A stretch of DNA of 29,097 bases, taken from assembly GCA_902796705.1 (NCBI GenBank), contig CADBQF010000062.1:1-29097 (forward strand), in the 5' to 3' direction. The translations under genes and the position numbers were made by a program. A model generated the notes under the pieces. It saw nothing but the letters and a program-made list of their open reading frames with translations, did not search any database and was not told the origin of the DNA. How positions within the stretch are numbered: position 1 is the stretch's first letter; each line of letters begins with the position of its first letter. This stretch comes from Ruminococcus flavefaciens. GTDB taxonomy: Bacteria; Bacillota; Clostridia; Oscillospirales; Ruminococcaceae. This document shows, one piece after another, positions 24,383 through 29,097 of the stretch.

Positions 24383-25402
24383 TCACTCATTTGAAAGACT
24401 TACGAATCTTTCAAGTGTTTCAAGAGCTTTTCCGGAATCGATAAGCTCTCCTGCAAGTTTTATGCCCTCTTCCATAGATGCTGCCTTTCCTCCGATATAT
24501 ATAGCAGCACCGGAATTGAGAAGCACGGTGTTCCTCTTGTGGCCCTTTATCTCTCCGGAGAGGATACCTCTTGTGATAGCTGCATTCTCCTCCGGCGTGC
24601 TTCCGAGGAGGTCATCTTTCGTGCAGCGTTCAAAGCCGAACTGTTCCGGAGTTATCTCGTAGTTCTTCATCCAGCCGTCCTTGTACTCGCATACAGATGT
24701 GGAAGAACTGAGCGATATCTCGTCGAGCTTGTCGTTTCCGTAAACGACCATTCCCGAACGTGAACCGAGCTTCATGAGAACTTCTGCCACTGGTTCAACG
24801 AGAGAGCGGTCATACACGCCGAGCAGATGATGCTTAGGTGCTGAAGGATTCGTGAGCGGGCCGAGGATATTGAATACAGTCCTTATGCCGAGTTCCTTTC
24901 TGATAGGGCCGACATATTTCATGGAAGTATGATACTTCTGTGCAAAGAAGAAGCAGAATCCGACCTTGTCGAGGAGTTCACGGCATTTTTCCGGTTCAAG
25001 CGAGATATTTGCACCGAGAGCTTCAAGGCAGTCAGCCGTTCCGCTGAGCGATGAAGCCGCTCTGTTTCCATGCTTTGCTACATTTATGCCGGCTGATGCG
25101 ATGACAAAAGCCGAAGTTGTCGAGATATTGAAGCTGTGAGCATTGTCACCGCCTGTACCTACTATTTCGAGCAGATCGAGGTCGTTCTCGAATTTTGTTG
25201 CAGCATCACGCATCGCAGCGGCACAGCCTGTGATCTCCTCTATCGTTTCAGCCTTTGTGCTTTTTGTTGAGAGGGCAGCAAGGAAAGCTGCATTCTGTGT
25301 AGCGGTCGTCTGACCGTTCATTATCTCTGTCACTACCTGATATGCTTCATCGTATGTAAGGTCCTGTTTGTCAACTATCTTGACTATTGCTTCTTTAATC
25401 AT
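24383..25402 (-). CDS. trpD: Anthranilate phosphoribosyltransferase
   Basis: 339 residues from ATG 25402 (MIKEAIVK), which puts GGAGG eight bases upstream; an ATG two codons earlier at 25408 is too close to it. The PRPP-binding loop [14 protein letters not shown] and the [21 protein letters not shown] segment (within it GNRAASS) are diagnostic of TrpD. It is separate from the glutaminase TrpG, unlike the fused enterobacterial form. Confidence 0.95.
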   Translation of the reverse strand: MIKEAIVKIVDKQDLTYDEAYQVVTEIMNGQTTATQNAAFLAALSTKSTKAETIEEITGCAAAMRDAATKFENDLDLLEIVGTGGDNAHSFNISTTSAFVIASAGINVAKHGNRAASSLSGTADCLEALGANISLEPEKCRELLDKVGFCFFFAQKYHTSMKYVGPIRKELGIRTVFNILGPLTNPSAPKHHLLGVYDRSLVEPVAEVLMKLGSRSGMVVYGNDKLDEISLSSSTSVCEYKDGWMKNYEITPEQFGFERCTKDDLLGSTPEENAAITRGILSGEIKGHKRNTVLLNSGAAIYIGGKAASMEEGIKLAGELIDSGKALETLERFVSLSNE

Positions 25403-25432
25403 TATCATTTCCTCCGAATAAAAAGATCATTA

Positions 25433-26002
25433 TTATGCCATACCAATGAAGTTTGCTAACATTGTCTTTCCGTCAGGAGTCATGATAGATTCCGGGTGGA
25501 ACTGTACCCCGTATATCGGGAATTCTTTGTGGCGTACTGCCATTACCTCGCCGTCATCAGAGAGAGCGTTTATCTCCAGACAATCCGGAAGAGTATCCGG
25601 ATCGGCAGCAAGAGAATGATATCTTGCGACCGGAGCTTTTTCGTCTATCCCTCTGAAAAGCGGAGAATCGCCTGTGAAAGTTATGACCGACTGCTTTCCG
25701 TGCATGAGCTGTCTTGCATACGTTACCTTTGCACCGTATGCCGCACATATAGCCTGATGACCGAGACACACTCCGAGAGTCGGTATTTTTTGGCAGACTG
25801 TTTTTGCAGCTTCAATTATGATGCCGGCGTCCTCTGGTCTGCCGGGGCCGGGCGAGATTATTATCCTGTCAGGAGCGAGCTGCTCTATCTCCTGAACTGT
25901 CATCTCGTCGTTCCGGATAACTTTTATATCCGGGCATATCTCTCCGACGAGCTGGAAGAGATTATACGAAAAGCTGTCGTAATTATCTATAAGAAGTATC
26001 AT
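25433..26002 (-). CDS. trpG: Anthranilate synthase glutamine amidotransferase subunit
   Basis: 189 residues, class I amidotransferase. The triad is complete: Cys79 in GVCLGHQ, His169 and Glu171 in VQFHPESI. It supplies ammonia to TrpE. Its ATG overlaps the trpE stop by 4 bases. In some species one such protein also serves para-aminobenzoate synthesis; no pab gene is nearby. Confidence 0.95.
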   Translation of the reverse strand: MILLIDNYDSFSYNLFQLVGEICPDIKVIRNDEMTVQEIEQLAPDRIIISPGPGRPEDAGIIIEAAKTVCQKIPTLGVCLGHQAICAAYGAKVTYARQLMHGKQSVITFTGDSPLFRGIDEKAPVARYHSLAADPDTLPDCLEINALSDDGEVMAVRHKEFPIYGVQFHPESIMTPDGKTMLANFIGMA

Positions 26003-27465
26003 AAGTCAGCCTCCTCTGCGTTTTTGAGAGCAGTCATAACGGCGGCTGCCTTATTGATGCACTCCTGATATTCCTTCTCCGGAACAGAGTCGGCAACTAT
26101 ACCGGCACCGCTCCTTACGAAGACCTTGCCGTTCTTTTTGTACATGAGCCTTATGGCTATGCAGGTATCGAGATTTCCGGTGAAGTCGATATATCCGACA
26201 GCTCCGCCGTAGATGCCCCTCTTGTTCTGTTCAAGCTCCGAGATGAGCTGGCAGGCACGTATCTTGGGAGCTCCTGAAAGCGTACCGGCAGGCAGTACAG
26301 CTCTGACAGCGTCAAGTGCATCGTAGCCTTCTGCGATATCTCCCCTTACGGTAGAACCTATGTGCATTATATGCGAATAGCGTTCTATGCTGTGAAGCTT
26401 TTCTACCTTGACGCTTCCGAAGCGGCTTATCTTGCCGAGGTCATTTCTTCCGAGATCGACGAGCATATTATGCTCTGCAAGTTCCTTCTCGTCGGCAAGG
26501 AGTTCTTCTTCGAGAGCCTTGTCTTCTTCCGGAGTCTTTCCTCTCGGACGTGAACCGGCGAGCGGGAATGTATGAAGCACGCCTTTTTCGAGCTTGACGA
26601 GCGTTTCAGGTGAAGCACCTGCTATCTCCACATCAGTTCCGGAGAAGCAGAACATATACGGAGAAGGATTTATCGTCCTGAGAAGGCGGTAGCTGTTGAA
26701 AAGGCTTCCCTCAAATCCGGCACTGAGGCGGTTCGAGAGGACTATCTGGAAGATATCGCCCTCATAGATATGCTTTTTGGCACGCTCTACCATGCCGCAG
26801 TATTCCTCTTTATTGAAGAGAGCGGTCACTTCTGTCGTGAGCCTGCCTGAGATATCGTCGGACTTTTTGCCGCTGCGGAGGAGCTGTGCCATTTGCGAAA
26901 GCTCCATAACAGCTTTGTTGTAGCCTGCTTCGCCCTCTGATACTTTCATATTTGCAATGAGGACTATCTTCTGGCGGAAGTTGTCGAAGGCTATTACCTT
27001 GTCAAAGAGCATCAGGTCAACGTCCTTGAAGTTCTCGGTGTCGGGAGTATCGTTTTTAAGCTTCTTCTCGGAATAGCTGAGAAAGTCGTATGAGAAATAT
27101 CCCACAAGTCCCCCCGTAAACGGCGGCAGATAGTCGAAAACAGGACTTCTGTGCTTTGAGAGTATCTCTCTTATCTGGATACACGGATCTTCTGTCCTGA
27201 TAGAGATATCGCCTATCGTCATATCGTTCCCTGCACAGGTGATGAGCAGTTTCGGATCGTATCCGAGGAAAGTATAGCGTCCCCATTTTTCTTTTTCCGT
27301 CACAGATTCGAGTATGTAGCAGTGTCTCGAAACATTTTTGAGGATCCTGAAAGCCTCAATAGGTGTACATATGTCTGACATTATCTCACAGCTAACAGGA
27401 ATGATATCATATCTTCCGTCTGCCGAGAGATCCTTTACGATGTCGCAGTCTGGCATTATTCTCAT
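25999..27465 (-). CDS. trpE: Anthranilate synthase component I
   Basis: 488 residues from ATG 27465, which has GGAGGTG eight bases upstream; a frame opening at 27534 begins inside the T-box terminator and is not used. It makes anthranilate from chorismate with TrpG. ILES at 51-54 matches the LLES-type tryptophan feedback site. The catalytic core has PAGTLSGAPK (392-401) and ends GAGIVADSVPEKEY. Presence in a complete trp operon and the feedback motif favour TrpE over PabB. Confidence 0.95.
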   Translation of the reverse strand: MRIMPDCDIVKDLSADGRYDIIPVSCEIMSDICTPIEAFRILKNVSRHCYILESVTEKEKWGRYTFLGYDPKLLITCAGNDMTIGDISIRTEDPCIQIREILSKHRSPVFDYLPPFTGGLVGYFSYDFLSYSEKKLKNDTPDTENFKDVDLMLFDKVIAFDNFRQKIVLIANMKVSEGEAGYNKAVMELSQMAQLLRSGKKSDDISGRLTTEVTALFNKEEYCGMVERAKKHIYEGDIFQIVLSNRLSAGFEGSLFNSYRLLRTINPSPYMFCFSGTDVEIAGASPETLVKLEKGVLHTFPLAGSRPRGKTPEEDKALEEELLADEKELAEHNMLVDLGRNDLGKISRFGSVKVEKLHSIERYSHIMHIGSTVRGDIAEGYDALDAVRAVLPAGTLSGAPKIRACQLISELEQNKRGIYGGAVGYIDFTGNLDTCIAIRLMYKKNGKVFVRSGAGIVADSVPEKEYQECINKAAAVMTALKNAEEADL

Positions 27466-27500
27466 AGAGAACACCTCCGTGAAATTTCTGTCAGGGAAAT

Positions 27501-27538
27501 AAAAAAGTCCCCGACAGATGATCTGATCTGTCAAGGAC
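27501..27538 (-). terminator. T-box controlled terminator of the trp leader
   Basis: On the minus strand GTCCTTGACAGAT (27538-27526) pairs with ATCTGTCGGGGAC (27519-27507) over 13 pairs including two G-U, with a 6-base loop and TTTTTT at 27506-27501. It ends 35 bases before the trpE start. Confidence 0.93.
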
Positions 27539-27830
27539 GAATAATACTATCCGTGGTACCACCTTGATTCATGGAAAACTCCATGCACTTAGCAGAGTAC
27601 TAACATACTCCCGATGTTTAACGCACATCACACGTCGCAGAATACTCTGTCGGAGATCCGCCCTCCGGCAGAATGCACTGCATATACCGGCACATCAGTT
27701 TCAGATCCCGTTCATTTGACTACGCCCTCGGCGGTCCATTTGATGACTTGTTTTTCACCTGCATCGCAGCACCGCAGGCTCTCTGGGGAAGCATCATCAT
27801 CTTTATCTCCGCTTCATCGGTTTGGATTTT
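27501..27830 (-). ncRNA. T-box leader (tRNA-Trp sensing) of the trp operon
   Basis: The leader of about 330 bases senses uncharged tRNA. On the minus strand: an apical stem I segment CAGAGAGCC with GCTGCGATGCAGG, a probable specifier UGG at 27738-27736 in the context AAATGGACC, then the T-box AAGGTGGTACCACG (27565-27552) and a strong terminator. The tRNA-pairing tetrad is UGGU. A Trp codon is what the operon content predicts; the specifier position was set by eye from the stem I context, so it is the least certain part. Confidence 0.92.
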
Positions 27831-27835
27831 TTTAT

Positions 27836-27864
27836 ATTATATCACTCCGGTAGGGTTTTGTCAA
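27836..27864 (-). promoter_or_regulatory. Sigma-A promoter of the trp operon
   Basis: On the minus strand TTGACA (27864-27859), 17 bases, TATAAT (27841-27836); both match consensus. The start is at about 27829, which opens the T-box leader. Confidence 0.92.
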
Positions 27865-27953
27865 TAGCTTTTTGAAAAATAACACGGAAATTAAATTTCG
27901 GCGAACACTGTCACTCAGCGGCGGTTTTATTTATTATTTTTTTCTCAATCTCC

Positions 27954-27982
27954 TTTACATCAGGAAAATGATGTGGTATAAT
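27954..27982 (+). promoter_or_regulatory. Promoter of ddh
   Basis: TTTACA (27954-27959), 17 bases, TATAAT (27977-27982). The expected start, seven bases after the -10 box, falls on the ATG at 27989. The 27865-27953 stretch between the two divergent promoters shows no gene. Confidence 0.85.
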
Positions 27983-27988
27983 ATTCAT

Positions 27989-28126
27989 ATGACCTATGTA
28001 TTGACTAAGATTAAAACAGACACAATTTTTTTTGCTGCCGCCGCTATGCACAATGAAGTGCAGGGCGTCAAAATATATTATTCTGGCAATGTAATATATC
28101 ACATTGTCAAAAATTCGGAGGAATGA
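27989..28126 (+). CDS. Possible leaderless 45-codon upstream ORF of ddh
   Basis: The frame runs from an ATG at the predicted transcription start (27989) to a TGA at 28124-28126, five bases before the ddh ATG. Its last codons overlap the ddh ribosome site (GGAGG, 28117-28121). The peptide begins MTYVLTKIKTDTIFFAAAA and has no recognised domain. There is no ribosome site upstream, so it could only be translated as a leaderless message. An inverted repeat CAATGT/ACATTG (28087-28106) lies within it. It may equally be plain 5' untranslated leader. Confidence 0.3.
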   Translation: MTYVLTKIKTDTIFFAAAAMHNEVQGVKIYYSGNVIYHIVKNSEE

Positions 28127-28131
28127 TAACA

Positions 28132-29097
28132 ATGAGCAAAGTAAGAATCGGTATCGCAGGATACGGAAATCTCGGAAAAGGCGTTGAACTCGCTGTAAGA
28201 CAGAACGACGACATGGAACTCGCCGCTGTATTCACAAGACGTGATCCTGCATCTGTAACTCCCCTCACAGAAGGTACAAAGGTATACAATATCGCTGATG
28301 CTGAAAAAATGCAGAACGATATCGACGTTATGATAATCTGCGGAGGCAGTGCTACTGATCTCCCTGAGCAGACTCCTGCACTCGCTAAACTCTTCAACGT
28401 TATCGACAGCTTCGATACACACAAGAGGATACCTGAACATTTCGCAAACGTTGACAAGGCTGCCAAGGAGTCCGGTCACCTTGCACTCATCTCTCTCGGC
28501 TGGGATCCCGGCCTGTTCTCACTCAACCGTCTTTATGCTGAGTCTATCCTCCCCAACGGAAAGACATACACTTTCTGGGGCAAGGGCGTGAGCCAGGGAC
28601 ATTCTGACGCTATCAGACGTGTAGAGGGCGTTAAGAGAGGTATACAGTATACTGTTCCGATAGAGTCAGCTATGGAAGCTGTACGTTCAGGAAGCCAGCC
28701 GGAACTCACAACTCGTCAGAAGCACCTCCGTGAGTGCTATGTCGTTGCTGAGGAGGGTGCTGACAAGGCTAAGATCGAAGAGACTATCAAGAACATGAAG
28801 AACTACTTCGATGAGTACGATACAACTGTAAACTTCATCACAGAAGAAGAATTCAATGCTGTTCACAACAAGATGCCTCACGGCGGTTTCGTTATGAGAA
28901 GCGGCATGACAGGTGACGGCGAGAAGACTCACCAGATGATAGAGTACTCTCTCAAGCTCGAATCAAATCCTGAATTCACAGCAAGCGTTCTCGTTTGCTA
29001 TGCAAGAGCTTTAGCACGCCTTAAAGCTGAGGGAGCTACAGGCTGCAAGACTGCATTCGATATAGCTCCGGCTTATCTTTCAAAACTTTCAGGCGAA
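28132..29097 (+). CDS. ddh: meso-Diaminopimelate D-dehydrogenase (C-terminus outside window)
   Basis: 322 codons, open to the right edge; the family is about 320-330 residues, so only a few are missing. It makes meso-DAP from tetrahydrodipicolinate with NADPH and ammonia in one step, for lysine and cell-wall synthesis. Visible: the nucleotide-binding RIGIAGYGNLGKGVE near the N-terminus, VIDSFDTHKRIPEHF, SLGWDPGLFSLNRLYAES, and WGKGVSQGHSDAIRRVEGV, all typical Ddh segments. The start at 28132 has GGAGG ten bases upstream; an in-frame ATG at 28123 is too close to it. It is divergent from the trp operon with its own promoter. Confidence 0.94.
   Translation, partial: MSKVRIGIAGYGNLGKGVELAVRQNDDMELAAVFTRRDPASVTPLTEGTKVYNIADAEKMQNDIDVMIICGGSATDLPEQTPALAKLFNVIDSFDTHKRIPEHFANVDKAAKESGHLALISLGWDPGLFSLNRLYAESILPNGKTYTFWGKGVSQGHSDAIRRVEGVKRGIQYTVPIESAMEAVRSGSQPELTTRQKHLRECYVVAEEGADKAKIEETIKNMKNYFDEYDTTVNFITEEEFNAVHNKMPHGGFVMRSGMTGDGEKTHQMIEYSLKLESNPEFTASVLVCYARALARLKAEGATGCKTAFDIAPAYLSKLSGE

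Noticed and set aside
25433..27465. PabA/PabB (para-aminobenzoate synthesis) in place of TrpG/TrpE
   Set aside because: The genes lead a complete trp operon behind a T-box and TrpE has the ILES-type feedback motif.
1..29097. CRISPR arrays, tRNA or rRNA genes, insertion sequences, replication origins
   Set aside because: I scanned both strands by eye for regular direct repeats, cloverleaf-like segments, transposase motifs and DnaA-box clusters and found none.

Overview
The window looks like chromosome of a strictly anaerobic, low-to-moderate G+C Clostridia member, most like Ruminococcus or a related Oscillospiraceae genus. The reasons are sigma-A type TTGACA-17-TATAAT promoters, strong GGAGG ribosome sites, a T-box and a TPP riboswitch, the oxygen-sensitive ThiH (rather than ThiO) route to thiazole, the radical-SAM enzymes ThiC, ThiH and MtaB, and a meso-diaminopimelate dehydrogenase. 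The genus is an inference; no rRNA or tRNA gene is present to anchor it.

Layout. 1-3406 (minus): mtaB followed by purL, which runs off the left edge. 3571-3952 (plus): a promoter, a 5' hairpin and a small HPr-like protein that lacks the active-site histidine. 3966-4905: a membrane-anchored NERD protein (minus) and a DUF378 membrane protein (plus). 5003-6272 (minus): the rpsF-ssb-rpsR operon with its promoter, leader hairpin and terminator. 6302-9768 (minus): two overlapping half-transporter genes whose complementary degenerate motifs fit an asymmetric heterodimeric ABC exporter. 9818-11146 (minus): a UDP-sugar pyrophosphorylase of the UDPGP family. 11219-11993 (plus): a TSCPD protein and an OhrR-like MarR repressor.

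12020-19407 (plus) is a full thiamin operon under a TPP riboswitch with an intrinsic terminator: thiS, thiF, thiG, [CoiA-like gene], thiH, tenI, thiE, thiD, thiC. It covers thiazole synthesis (ThiS/F/G/H, TenI), pyrimidine synthesis and phosphorylation (ThiC, ThiD) and coupling (ThiE). An AT-rich CoiA-like nuclease gene sits between thiG and thiH, and an AT-rich three-helix membrane protein of unknown function follows thiC. These two genes are compositional outliers and the best candidates for transferred material.

20914-27864 (minus) is a complete tryptophan operon, trpE-G-D-C-F-B-A, with tight spacing and overlaps, under a T-box leader with a probable UGG specifier. 27954-29097 (plus) holds a promoter, a possible leaderless 45-codon ORF and ddh, cut by the right edge close to its C-terminus.

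Most of the window is core biosynthesis and housekeeping. I found no CRISPR array, insertion sequence, tRNA, rRNA or phage gene. The most unusual items are the CoiA-like gene inside the thiamin operon, the His-less HPr protein, the leaderless ORF before ddh, the wobble T-box, and the Glu replacing a catalytic Asp in TrpA.
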